64,000 nucleotides of DNA from Acanthopleura granulata (Eukaryota; Mollusca; Polyplacophora; Chitonida; Chitonidae): contig JABBOT010000014.1 in assembly GCA_016165875.1 (NCBI GenBank), positions 3,491,726 to 3,555,725 on the forward strand, written 5' to 3'. Shown piece by piece: positions 40,401-48,428 of this stretch. The notes under the pieces were generated by a model. That model was not told the origin of the DNA. It ran no database searches and saw nothing but the letters and a program-made list of their open reading frames with translations. Numbering within the stretch: position 1 is the stretch's first letter; every line of letters starts with the position of its first letter. The position numbers and the translations under genes were made by a program.

Positions 40401-43400
40401 GATCGAACCGATTGATTGCCTGCCGATTGCCTACATGAAATTTAGGCAGAAGGATACTTCTATATATTTTATTTATATATGCTTTACAGATAACCTAGCT
40501 CATGTGTGATATGGATACAGTGTCATAAGTGTGCATTGCTTGGTTAGGATTGGATAACCTAGCTCATGTGTGATATGGATACAGTGTCATAAGTGTGCGT
40601 TGCCTGGTTAGGATTGGATAACCTAGCTCATGTGTGATATGGATACAGTGTCATAAGTGTGCGTTGCTTGGTTAGGATTGGATAACCTATCTCATGTGTG
40701 ACATGTATACAGTGTCATAAGTGTGCGTTGCTTGGTTAGGATTGGATAACCTAGCTCATGTGTGACATGGATACAGTGTCATAAGTGTGCGTTGCTTGGT
40801 TAGGATTGGATAACCTATCTCATGTGTGATATGGATACAGTGTCATAAGTGTGCGTTGCTTGGTTAGGATTGGATAACCTATCTCATGTGTGATATGGAT
40901 ACAGTGTCATAAGTATGCGTTGCTTGGTTAGGATTGGATAACCTATCTCATGTGTGATATGGATACAGTGTCATAAGTGTGCGTTGCTTGGTTAGGATTG
41001 GATAACCTAGCTCATGTGTGACATGTATACAGTGTCATAAGTATGCATTGCCTGGTTAGGATTGGATAACCTATCTCATGTGTGACATGGATACAGTGTC
41101 ATAAGTGTGCGTTGCCTGGTTAGGATTGGATAACCTATCTCATGTGTGACATGTATACAGTGTCATAAGTGTGCGTTGCCTGGTTAGGATTGGATAACCT
41201 ATCTCATGTGTGACATGGATACAGTGTCATAAGTGTGCGTTGCCTGGTTAGGATTGGATAACCTATTTCATGTGTGACATGTTTACTGATGATGATTTTG
41301 TTGATGATGAATTTCTGGTGATATCTTGTGAAATTGTATTTTTCCCAGCTCATTAAGAACCAGATGTCAAGGGTTGTTTGTGGATCAAGAGGTACGTACT
41401 TGTTCATTTGTATATTGGATTGTGGATGTAGGCTTTGTTCAGGTGTATGGGTGGAGGTAGTTGTGAGATTGGTAAGCCATGTTTACAGCTCAGATTCCAT
41501 ATCAAGCGCTCAGGATCGTTACATAAACTGGCCTGGAACTCTGTCCTGGAGCCCAAGCTGTTGTTAAAGTTTCAAAGCTGCGCACAATGAAAACGTGCTT
41601 TCTTTAATCCTACACTAATTCTGACTTCATATCACCAAGTTGTTCATGAATAATCAAGACCATAATATCACAGGTACAACGAATGTACCGGGATGGTTGA
41701 GAGCAAGACAGACTTTGATAACCGCCATTTTCAGTTCGTGTCATCCACGAAAGGCGAACTTATGGAACACTCGGATTGAAACCGAGAAGATCCACACCAC
41801 TTAAATGGTGATTGACAACTTTAACTTTTCACTCTGGTAATGAACTATGAGCAACATAGTTCTTTGACACACTGGGGACAGCACACTCAAAAATACTGAC
41901 TTTTAGGTTAGTAAATGGAAGAGTACGAATCAGCATTTTTGAAAAATACCCTGGGGAAAATGAAGCAACTATCAAATCCAGGTTGGAAATGCGTTACAAA
42001 TGGGAGAGGGCCACGAGAAACAACAACAACAACAAGAGAAATTTGATCAACACTTGCCTAAATGCATGGTGAATATTTTTTTGTTTTCAGATAAACACTG
42101 TGGATGTGGTTGTCTATAATGTCTACAAAATCTTTCTGCTGTTGGCATTCAAGTTCCATGCCATGGTGAAGAAACTCCTCATCGGACACAGAGCCAATGA
42201 CAATCCTGGATTCTTCCAGGGTGAGAACAGGTTTTTGTGAGCGCATTTAATATTTATGTTTCCGTTTGTTTTGGATGAAAAATAAAGATGTTCTGGCAAG
42301 GTAGAAATGGATGCTTTGATTATATCCATGGACATATCATGTACTGTGTATAAACAAGATTGGAAATAGGTGCTTGACTTTTTTGAAAACACCCCTTTGG
42401 TAAAACTTGTTTGACCTAGTGGACCTTTATACAGTAATATTTAAACTCAGACAACATGGTCATACCATTTTGTCCAAAGGGGTGTTTAAAAATTCCAAGC
42501 GACTATTTGCAGGCTTGATAAAGTGTTTGGTTTGATTTATGTATTAACAGGCCATGCATTTCAGAAAGTCTTACCTTAACAGGCATGACATAATTTTAAT
42601 TTAGATAATAAAATATATAATATTGCTCAACACACAGGTGAAATGTACACCAATTTGTGTCAGAAGATAGTTTATGTATTTTCCTAATGCTGGCCATCTT
42701 TACAGGTTGTAGCCATCAGCTGTTCCAGATCCATCAATCAGTGATGCGCTCTAATCAACCTCCAGTAAATTCGGAATCTCATTTTGTTTCAGAGGTTATT
42801 CTGGACTTGTCACCCTATTTCTTCTACCAAACAGGGCAAAAAATGAGACAGGTAAAAGGAAACAGTGTTTCTCATTTATACTTTGACAAATCAAAAATCA
42901 GGCCGTATAGAAAAAAATTGCTCAGTACTACATGTTTACGTGCATAAACATAAGTAAAGGTAACTTTGTATACTTAGTACTCTGTGGTCTTTCCACTTCC
43001 TCTGATAATTACTCCGTTGTTCTCGCCGTCTTCACCATCCATGTCCATTCCCTCCGAAATAAAAACAAAAACCACGAAATATCCTGATATCAGACATATA
43101 CACGAGATAAAGACACAAATATGTAAATCAGGAAGGAGAAAGTTATATGTGGTTGGTGGCGTTATTATGGTTTGTTTGACGGTTGTCTTATGAATTATGA
43201 ATAATAGTTAATATGATTCCAAGATGTGTATGATTTTCATATCACCATTTAAAGTCTATTCTTATAAAATCTTTTGGGGTGTGTGATTTTTTTTTTTTCA
43301 TTCACAGCTGGACAAGGCTTCATCCTGGTGTCTAACCCTGAACTCCCTGAAATGGTAGGGATACAAAGCCTGGAAATTGAAATATGTGTAATTTACAAGG

Positions 43401-46337
43401 AAAAAGCTGTCGCTTAGCGACTTCTCTGTCATGCGTTAAGAATTCATCAAAAGAACCAATACTTTTGTTGATTACTTTTTTCTTCTGAATTAAAATTTTT
43501 TTTGCGCTTGTGTGGCTGAAAATCGATCGATGCTTCTTTTGCCCAACCGGTGATTCTTGAAAATCAACACAATATTTTTCGAAGCCAAAGCAACCACAAA
43601 AAACCAAAAAAACTTGCCACGGGAGAACACTTAATTGCTCATGTGATCAATTTAGCTGTTCATCACGGTCAGAGAGCCTGTTAGAGATGTAAATCTTTTC
43701 AAAGTCTTGACAAACATTGCTACATCAAAGGCAGAATGATACTTTAAAGTTTAAGTAACATTTACGGTCAATATAGAACATTGTGGTGTAAATTAATTAT
43801 GGACCGCTTTCATGTACGCTCACCAGCCCATTTTCTCAGATCTCTTTGCCTACACGATGTTGTCTGAAGAAGAATTCCATAAGGTGGTGTGCTCTACGAG
43901 GAAAGAAATAACTTCATTGTTGAAGTTTTATGAAAATGGTCTATAAAGTCGATGACTGTGTGACTTTTGTGATTTGCAGCAATTTCAAAGGACGTTTGTT
44001 GCACTACGAAGTCTGTTGATAGACTCACAAGCCAGGTTTCAGCGTTGCTGAAAAACTCAAAATGGACACCTCCTCCTTACTTTCGTCTGAATATAGAAAC
44101 TTTACTTAAACCCTTATAAAATGTTATATTTCACCTAAAGTTTAGCTTTTTTGAAGTGACATATTAAATTTATTGATTTATCGACAGTAAACGGCTGCAT
44201 ACACGTATGAGTTTTTGTTTATGAAATTTAATTTCTCAAGGTCAAGATCTTCATGAGCGTCTGAAAGTGTATTTTTAGAGGCCAAACCTTGGGTGAAAGC
44301 TTACAGTTCTTTGTTTTAAATACTTCCGAAAGAACAATCCAAAATACCAAGAGGAAGGAGTGTCAGGGTCGCCACAATCTCGATGTGGGAAAGTAATAGA
44401 AGTACCACGATGACGGCTTTCCTTGATCGTTCACCAATTGACAGATTTGTCAACTTGTACAAGCTGTACATAATAAAGGTAACACTAAAACAAGACTTTG
44501 CATTTTAGGTTATGCTGTGAAGCCTTCAGAAACAAATTGGCCCATCACCAATCAGAATATTATCTTCTGCTGAGGACATTGAGGAAGGAACAGAACGCCT
44601 TGCAGCTGGCTTTGGTAAGGTTTAACACTAGCGATGGAGGTAGAATACTTTCACATCCCTGCTGCGGCTAATGGTGTTTCTTCTTTTCCTCTATACCCTG
44701 CACAGTTCGATTGCGAAGTTGAAAGCAGAAGTTAGAGTTAACATGTTAACTGGTCTTGTTTGAGCCGGATGGCCAGGGGTACATTTGCAGTGTGCCTTTG
44801 CATTATATTGAGGGGGGGGGGGGGCTGTATTTTCCTTTCTGCTCAACGGACACTGATGTCGGTAGGATTATGGATCAGCCGTGGAAGGCAGATGTAGGGC
44901 CAACTGTACCCGATGACATACTGCCTGTGTCCACAGCTATGGGATAAGTTTGTCCTCACACTTGTGAATTGACGGCCTGAAACATAAATGAAATAAATAA
45001 ATAAATAAATCACCTGTGAATTGGTCCCAATTGCAAGCCACACTTTCAGAAAGTAAGCGATTAGGCTACATTTTAAATCCTTATTTGGGTCCGAAATGGC
45101 TGTGTCCAAGCCACCTGGAAATTCCGGGAATGGCGAGATCCAAGGAGTCCAGGAATCCCCGGTCGGAAGTCAGCAATGAAATTGTAAATCAGTGGAGTAC
45201 CTGTTACGGCCCTACTCCGTGGTCGTGCAAGTGGAACGACTATTGTTCCCGCCAATTAAAGGCAAGGACCCAGGGGCCGCCAAGCTTCCGAAAACTCTAA
45301 GGTTCCAATGTTCAGAGAGACCTCCTAAGCGCATTTTGGAATCTTTATGAATATTAAAAAGGTTGTCACCTCAGTGGAACTCCAGCCAACTTTTGTGTGA
45401 ATCTGAGAGTGGGTCGGCACACACTGAGCCCCTCGGGCCTGTATACTTAAATGTAGGAACAATGTGAAAAATACACTAAGAAATATATAGATCAGTGTCG
45501 TTTTCACACATCTGAAACTAGTTGATCGACGAAATGGCTGTGCTAAGGTTGAATATACTTCCGTCACGTTTCTAATACCTCCTGATTTCTCAACTTTTTC
45601 GCACATGAAAGAGCAACTTTCAGTGCAAGTAATGCACATTTGTAATTTGATTTTGGAGACATTGGTTGGATTGGCCAGTTTCAGGGCTTCACAAAAAGTA
45701 TAATTTTATCAGTCAACACTCCGTCAGAATATGCTTAAATAAACACCTTACAAACATGCAGAAAGGTTGAAGACTTACAGGAGGGGAGTTTCTACATCGA
45801 ACGCTTTTGTCACTGAAGATAAAAAGGGTTCAACCGTATCGTGTGAAAATATTAGGCAACGTTTATTGTCTTTACTGATCACCAATCTCAGAAGGTTCAA
45901 CTGACACTTCTTTCCTTTAGGAACTTCGAAAATTCACAAACCTCCAGCTCTTCAATTTTCACTCGCCCAGTCCAACTAACTTTTTGTGACACGTTTTTTT
46001 TGTACACTTATGTTATGGTAAATGTAATCAGAAATATTCGCCTAACAATTTTGTCTGATCACATGGTACAGTAGGGCTTTTCCTACCTTGAGTAATGAAA
46101 GAGGTCGACCTCGAAACTCCCCTATTGAATTTCATTCATTTTCAAAGAGAGTGAAATCATATAGGACGATTATGAAAGGGCCATGGTTGGGCTATTGACT
46201 GGGTCTGGGATACGATATGTATGACATAATCAGCTCTTGCATTTTTTTTTGTCTTCCAGAGCGAACGTGAAGAAAGGGCAGTTTGCGACAACCATTTCAA
46301 CAGGATGCCACCTGAGTTTTTAAACATTCAGAATTAA
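10440..46337 (+). CDS. TERT: Telomerase reverse transcriptase, about 32 exons, 1153 aa predicted
   Basis: Catalytic subunit that copies the telomerase RNA onto chromosome ends. Exons: 10440-10461 (candidate), 11554-11668, 12161-12281, 12857-12913, 13778-13890, 14443-14528, 15978-16249, 17130-17281, 17947-18017, 22194-22470, 23511-23602, 26232-26344, 27568-27726, 28631-28738, 30218-30314, 31831-31868, 32585-32722, 33508-33564, 34063-34166, 35162-35255, 35867-36046, 36733-36807, 38252-38459, 38700-38798, 39541-39621, 40050-40119, 41349-41391, 42091-42220, 42706-42764, 43308-43354, 44509-44614, 46260-46337. All phases match; the total is 3462 nt. Catalytic Asp residues are D739 (motif A) and D895/D896 (motif C), with 156-residue spacing as in human TERT. 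TEN, TRBD, RT and C-terminal domains are all present, and length is close to human (1132). Exon 1 and the end of exon 29 are the uncertain parts. Confidence 0.96.
10462..11553. other. Presumed TERT intron 1
   Basis: No coding similarity seen. A strong pyrimidine tract precedes the acceptor at 11553. Confidence 0.35.
11554..14528 (+). CDS. TERT: TERT exons 2-6: TEN domain
   Basis: Five exons. Exon 2 gives VLRMLYNEVWTLQDWLRS and LVQVGDSQ (human counterpart LRSHYREV...LVQRGD). Exon 3 begins FKLLLSSTVV. Exon 4 is NKNVLTLGFGM (human KNVLAFGFAL). Exon 5 ends SVWNKLFSR. Exon 6 is VGDAVVMYLLENASLFLLIP then PSCYAQITG (human VGDDVLVHLL...PSCAYQVCG). Junction bases complete Ser (2/3) and Arg (5/6). The domain binds the primer and telomerase RNA and recruits telomerase to telomeres in other animals. 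Confidence 0.93.
13203..13490 (+). repeat. SINE family 1, near full length, TERT intron 4
   Basis: GGCCTCCGTGGCTCTGTCGG head, GCAAGTTCAAGTCC (B-box-like), body CCACCATAATGCCGGCC and an AT-rich tail with TATATA repeats. Confidence 0.85.
14706..14965 (+). repeat. SINE family 1, TERT intron 6
   Basis: Complete head (GGCTCCGTGGTAGAG), body and AATAAATAAATAAAT tail. Diverged from consensus. Confidence 0.8.
15382..15543 (+). repeat. Dispersed repeat with C-rich core, copy 1
   Basis: About 160 bp whose reverse complement matches 30669-30824. The core is four runs of C (about 15447-15475). The flanking blocks TTCTTGAATATTTGCAA and AAGCCTGTATGATCCTTTA are shared. Confidence 0.8.
15978..17281 (+). 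CDS. TERT: TERT exons 7-8: basic linker
   Basis: Exon 7 (15978-16249) completes the Gly after PSCYAQIT and is followed by a poorly conserved, Lys/Arg-rich segment (KHMSRKRKRSS). Exon 8 (17130-17281) continues with basic stretches (KRRTRRGKKKS). Such runs look like nuclear localisation signals. The linker between TEN and TRBD is variable in all TERTs; these exons are assigned by phase and position. Confidence 0.85.
17398..17640 (-). repeat. SINE family 1, TERT intron 8
   Basis: Minus-strand copy with TTGATTGATGTTTTAAGCC tail complement, GGCGGCCAGCATTATG body and degenerate head. Confidence 0.8.
17947..26344 (+). CDS. TERT: TERT exons 9-12: start of the RNA-binding domain
   Basis: Exon 9 encodes KILSWSRCLYRRDL. 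Exon 10 (22194-22470) is a longer block ending LLAVLTQVKSQLEHIL. Exon 11 (23511-23602) carries SCPFRPLLNQYCG, matching the human CPYGVLLKTHCP element (CP motif). Exon 12 (26232-26344) ends LLLSDHVHPRT, matching the human LLRQHSSPWQ segment. The junction 11/12 uses donor TGTAAGA at 23603 and forms a Tyr codon. Confidence 0.88.
18500..21670 (+). repeat. Tandem duplication, about 1.55-1.58-kb unit, TERT intron 9
   Basis: Unit 1 about 18500-20070 and unit 2 about 20070-21670. Matching anchors: AAAATTGCAATATCTCCCAA (18521) with its near copy at 20102; TCCCCACAATTTTTATTTTT (19323) with 20871; GCAAAGGGCCAGATATG in each; GTTGGATAACAGCTTT at each end. No coding frame survives. Confidence 0.85.
21845..22085 (+). 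repeat. SINE-like family 3, copy 1, TERT intron 9
   Basis: Shares with 29945-30185 and 38852-39045 the blocks TGATATTCCAGTGG, GCATGGACTC, and a final ATATGATTGAAAA-type stretch. Confidence 0.7.
23770..24320 (+). repeat. G/T-rich minisatellite with 165-bp higher-order unit, TERT intron 11
   Basis: Basic unit of 23-27 bp (GGCTTGTTGCTGTCTTGGTG). A whole 165-bp block starting GCCGGTTTGTTACTG at 23791 is repeated at 23956. Strand asymmetry is strong (G+T on plus). The long open frames on both strands come from the period, a multiple of three. Confidence 0.9.
24851..25081. mobile_element. Possible DNA-transposon end remnant, TERT intron 11
   Basis: TACAGTCAAACCTGCAACTA followed by GGCCACCTG and CGCCCAC blocks resembles the ends of non-autonomous DNA transposons that read ACAGTCAAACCTG. 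A related stretch (ACCTGTCTTATGTGGTCA) is at about 25805-25845. No transposase seen. Confidence 0.3.
27568..28738 (+). CDS. TERT: TERT exons 13-14: RNA-binding domain core (QFP motif)
   Basis: Exon 13 (159 bp) reads VFLFLRQICLRVIP, NWNRFLKNVRSLLSMGRYDK and LLYKMK, matching human VYGFVRACLRRLVP, RRFLRNTKKFISLGKHAK and LTWKM. Exon 14 (28631-28738, 108 bp) gives WLPEADHKTR and LWWLFNSYVMTVLK, matching human ILAKFLHWLMSVYVVELL. Both are phase 0 at each end. Confidence 0.97.
27778..28078 (-). repeat. SINE family 1, TERT intron 13
   Basis: Minus-strand copy with GGCATTATGGTGTGAGGAAA body and a partly duplicated GGAAGCCAGCA segment. Confidence 0.75.
29235..29525. repeat. Degenerate SINE fragments, TERT intron 14
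   Basis: A minus-strand piece (TTGGTTGGTGTTTATATCAT, then TGGGTGGAGGAAACCAG), similar to 59210-59345, followed by a plus-strand 3' piece (CATTCACCAATCAAATTT). Confidence 0.55.
29945..30185 (+). repeat. SINE-like family 3, copy 2, next to TERT exon 15
   Basis: Same blocks as 21845-22085: GGTCAGGTGTCATGTCTGG, GATGTTCCAGTGGCAGCAGC, GCATGGACTCGCCCTACC. Ends about 33 bases before exon 15. Confidence 0.7.
30218..31868 (+). CDS. TERT: TERT exons 15-16: telomerase-specific T motif
   Basis: Exon 15 (30218-30314) encodes TYFYITDTTRFRNKLFFYRK then PVW. This is the diagnostic T motif (human FFYVTETTFQKNRLFFYRK) and contacts telomerase RNA. Exon 16 is only 38 bp (31831-31868, AYLKTGMFSSITK) and fits by phase. 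Confidence 0.97.
30669..30824 (-). repeat. Dispersed repeat with G-rich core, copy 2 (inverted to 15382-15543)
   Basis: Reverse-complement match to copy 1. The core has three long G runs (GGGGGTGGGGGCGGGGGGGG). Confidence 0.8.
31450..31712 (+). repeat. SINE family 1, TERT intron 15
   Basis: GGGCCTCCGTGGCTCAGTAG head, TGAGTTCAAGTGC B-box-like block, GTCGCATAAATGAAATATT body, AATAAATAAAAGAAA tail. Confidence 0.85.
32287..32470 (-). repeat. SINE family 1, internally deleted, TERT intron 16
   Basis: Tail complement TTATTTCATTGGTGTTTTGC, then a jump to GAGAGGAAGCCAGCATGAGC and the head complement GCCACAGAGGCCCCC. Confidence 0.75.
32585..34166 (+). CDS. TERT: TERT exons 17-19: RT motifs 1 and 2 and finger region
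   Basis: Exon 17 (32585-32722) carries SLRFLPKNTSLRLIVNM (motifs 1/2; human RLRFIPKPDGLRPIVNM), residues 648-664. Exon 18 (33508-33564) reads LSDVFQVLKFEK (human VKALFSVLNYER). Exon 19 (34063-34166) has VVGVSVFGVDDIYATW (human LLGASVLGLDDIHRAW). Confidence 0.97.
34568..34900. repeat. SINE family 2 fragment (+) and truncated SINE family 1 (-), TERT intron 19
   Basis: 34568-34700: AACATGCCAAAGGTTG, then CATTGTATAAGTC and GGAGTTAAACAACAGTCA. 34757-34898: minus-strand tail and body of family 1, cut after AACCCATGACCACCCGC. Confidence 0.7.
35162..35255 (+). CDS. TERT: TERT exon 20: RT motif A
   Basis: Encodes QLYFVSVDIKDCYDSI (human ELYFVKVDVTGAYDTI). D739 is the first catalytic metal-binding Asp. 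Acceptor TTTTAG, donor GTAGTT. Confidence 0.97.
35395..35500. repeat. AT-rich minisatellite, AACCAAAATAAATAAATGT
   Basis: Five or six units of about 19 bp, some shortened, in TERT intron 20. Confidence 0.8.
35867..36807 (+). CDS. TERT: TERT exons 21-22: insertion in fingers domain
   Basis: Exon 21 (180 bp) begins SDEEEYIIRRYVKI (human TYCVRRYAVV) and ends AVIVDQ (human AVVIEQ). Exon 22 (36733-36807) reads ILQKLAAHLFNNIIQ (human LFDVFLRFMCHHAV). This insertion between motifs A and B' is specific to telomerase and contributes to processivity and recruitment in other species. Confidence 0.95.
36808..38251. other. TERT intron 22
   Basis: No gene. At about 37476-37730 a block with GGTGTCAAGCATACTTTTGG then CCTTAGTAACTGATT occurs three times, the last two adjacent. 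Confidence 0.6.
38252..38459 (+). CDS. TERT: TERT exon 23: RT motifs B' and C
   Basis: Contains TGISQGSVISSLLCSMYYSS (motif B'; human [20 protein letters not shown]) and MMRMVDDWLFVTP (motif C; human LLRLVDDFLLVTP). D895 and D896 are the catalytic pair. Confidence 0.98.
38700..39621 (+). CDS. TERT: TERT exons 24-25: motifs D and E
   Basis: Exon 24 gives IPEYNCFVNTEKTLTNF (human VPEYGCVVNLRKTVVNF). Exon 25 gives LFPWCGLLFDTDSLSV (primer grip; human LFPWCGLLLDTRTLEV) and DYSRY. Confidence 0.98.
38852..39045 (+). repeat. SINE-like family 3, copy 3, TERT intron 24
   Basis: GTGTCTGGTCTGGTGTCTTC, ATGATATTCCAGTGGCGGCG, CATGGATTCGCCCTGTC as in the other two copies. Confidence 0.7.
39101..39350 (+). 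repeat. SINE family 1, near full length, TERT intron 24
   Basis: GGGCCTCTGTGGCTCAGTCG head, body TAATGCTGGCCGCCGTAG, tail AAACACTAATCAAATAAATA. A family 2 fragment follows (39385-39490). Confidence 0.85.
40050..42220 (+). CDS. TERT: TERT exons 26-28: thumb / C-terminal extension, first part
   Basis: Exon 26 (70 bp) reads SIADTLTYDF and KRKLF (human SIRASLTFN, RRKLF). Exon 27 is just 43 bp (41349-41391): SLRTRCQGLFVDQE (human VLRLKCHSLFLDLQ). Exon 28 (42091-42220) reads VYNVYKIFLLLAFKFHAMV (human CTNIYKILLLQAYRFHACV) and NPGFF. Confidence 0.97.
40489..41275 (+). repeat. 64-bp satellite array, about 12 copies, TERT intron 26
   Basis: Exact 64-bp spacing (unit starts 40489, 40553, 40617). Each unit starts GATAACCTAGCTCATGTGTG and ends TTGGTTAGGATTG. 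Copies differ only at a few recurring positions (GAT/GAC, GGA/GTA, GCTTGG/GCCTGG), so the array is young. It ends about 70 bases before the exon 27 acceptor. Confidence 0.95.
42706..46337 (+). CDS. TERT: TERT exons 29-32: C-terminal extension, end and stop
   Basis: Exon 29 starts at 42706 (GCSHQLFQIHQ) and has two in-phase donors. The end at 42764 fits family spacing; the end at 42851 would add 29 residues. Exon 30 (43308-43354) ends SLK and forms with exon 31 (44509-44614) the WLCCEAFRNKLAHH block (human WLCHQAFLLKLTRH). Exon 32 (46260-46337) ends MPPEFLNIQN (human LPSDFKTILD), then TAA. Confidence 0.93.
44615..46259. other. TERT intron 31
   Basis: No gene or repeat family recognised apart from a run of 13 G (44812-44824) and an AAATAAATAAATAAAT run near 44990-45010. 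Confidence 0.5.
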
Positions 46338-46418
46338 GACTGTTTAGCTGAATTAGGAGAACGCCGAACTCTGATCATGAAGGAGTTAGTCATTAAACAA
46401 GTATACATCGCTTTTTTC

Positions 46419-46424
46419 AATAAA
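46419..46424 (+). terminator. TERT: Polyadenylation signal AATAAA of TERT
   Basis: Canonical hexamer 82 bases after the TERT stop codon, followed by a GT-rich stretch (GTTGGTCAAATGTTGTT). Confidence 0.75.
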
Positions 46425-47586
46425 TGTTGGTCAAATGTTGTTACTCGTATGCTCGTCAGTTTCCCAGAGCTATTTGAGATTGGATCTATATATGCGTAAA
46501 GAAAATGTGACCAACTTTGTTTTGTAAGATGGATTCGTATGTCACAAATGGCCGATGCCCAGGAATATTGTCTTGAGGTGTTGTAAAGACAATATTGTAC
46601 GTGAAACCCCGCTAAATTTTGGGTCTTGCTAGCGGACTCATTTTCGCAGCTGAAAATTCATGTTCCATTCATAGCCGGGCAGTTTACCATTTTAAAGGTG
46701 AAGTGCGAGATAACGGTTGCAAGCAGAGCACTGTCCAGTTCTTCTCTGGAATCCCGTCCAGTTTGCAATTCATTGTAGTGGCAGTGTTATTGTTATGAGG
46801 CCATAAAGCCTAACCAAAACCTTCGTCTATTCAAGTCGTTAATTGAAATGTCAGACTTTCTCTAATCAGGCTAGCCCAGAAAGCGGCTTATGCGCTGTGA
46901 GGGGTACGAGAACCCGGAAGAGTCTTCGAGTTTTCCGGTTTGGATGGAAAAATAAGTTCCATGAAAAACAGTGCGGTAATTAAGAAATACCGTATTGAAG
47001 AAATGTGTGTTAATTTAGCCTGGTGCAGGTGATTCAAGTGTCGCACGCTTGTTTCCAAGTCCTTTTTTCAATTTGTTGCAGTCACTGTTGAATTATTTAT
47101 AAGGAGAGAAGGGAAAACGAAGCGAAAATATTGCTTAGTGTCTTATTAGCGGAAGACCATTTAGACAGTGTCTGATTGTGAACTGCTCCGGCGTACGCGC
47201 TTTTTACAACCCCCTGCCATGTTAGCAATAATGGAATCTGAAATGTTTTCGACAAAGAAACCGAAAACGTCTCATCAGCGACCATGTGGATGATTTAATG
47301 TAGTGGCAGTTATTTTGTCGCTGTCATCTTGGTTGTAAATAATAATTGTTCTAAAATAGTGCGTGTTGATAAAAATAGTGCGTGTCGATGCTCTTGGTTT
47401 GAAGAAATGCCGGTGCCATCTCGGATACTGCACACGCTTTTGGTTCCGGCACCTAACAACACACGTACATGGATTGCAATAAATTCCCAGACCATGCAGA
47501 AATGAAGAAAAGCCTCTACTTTTGTTTGCGTGTTGGTTTATTACATCAGGTTTGCAGAAGATAGTTGAATAGATAGTATATTTGAT

Positions 47587-47830
47587 TTATTTGTATTTAT
47601 TTGTTTGATTGGAGTTTCACGCCGTGCTGAATAAAATTTCACCAATACAACGGCAGCCAGCATTATGGTGGGAGGAAACCGGGCAGAGGCCATGGGAAAC
47701 TCACAACCATCTGCAGGCTGCTGGCGGACCTTCTCACATACGACCGGAGAGAAAGTCCGCATGAGCTACACTTGAACCCACAGCGACCGCATTGGTCAGT
47801 GGCTCCTGCGCTGTGCTAACCATGGATCGA
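47587..47830 (-). repeat. SINE family 1
   Basis: TTTGATTGGAGTTTCACGCC tail complement, GGCAGCCAGCATTATGGTGG body, tRNA-like head region near 47800. Confidence 0.85.
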
Positions 47831-48416
47831 TCTTGACACATCGGCATTTAGATTGTGTACTTTAATTCCCTCATCCATCATCAAATCTGAGCAGAACTAG
47901 ACCAGTAGAGTCCACGTATTTGTAAGGGGAATAGATCTGGTGTGTGATTATGTAGGTCACCTACGTCAGTTTACATGTAGGTCAGGATGTATTTTGTCAA
48001 ATTTTCGAACATTCCTTACGTGGTAGGCTTGGACGACCGGAAACTTTCTGGCTCAGTGCCTTAAAGGGACACGCCAGGGAAGTATAGCCTGAGACGACAG
48101 TCTAAGGGTGGCGTAAATATACCGATACGCACGGTCCGCTGGGGACCCTTAGCCCGATGGCTATGTGGAGCCGATTTAGGTATACAACTCCGGAAAGAGC
48201 TTCGTCCATGTTCAATTCCGCTGCATACGTGTTGGATTCTTCCAGAATACACATAACCCACGACAATTCAGAAAACTGAGATATTTACGCACATTTTGTC
48301 ACAATTGCTATTTGCCTTTATATCTCCATTCCCCTGTAAATCTTGACCGAAGTCGAAAATTGGGTCATATTTAGGTGGCCACCCGCAACCATGTTTTTAA
48401 AATCTTTCAGCGATGC

Positions 48417-48428
48417 GCGCATGCGCAC
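48417..48428 (+). promoter_or_regulatory. NRF1-like motif GCGCATGCGCAC
   Basis: Full match to the palindromic NRF1 consensus in a CpG-richer patch. No gene start is seen nearby, so its function is unsupported. Confidence 0.2.

Noticed and set aside
40489..41275. CRISPR array
   Set aside because: Units are contiguous 64-bp repeats without unique spacers, in an animal gene intron.
43308..43354. Alternative reading frame of TERT exon 30 (AGQGFILVSNPELPEM)
   Set aside because: It gives a stop codon at once after joining to exon 31; the other frame forms the conserved WLCCEAF block.
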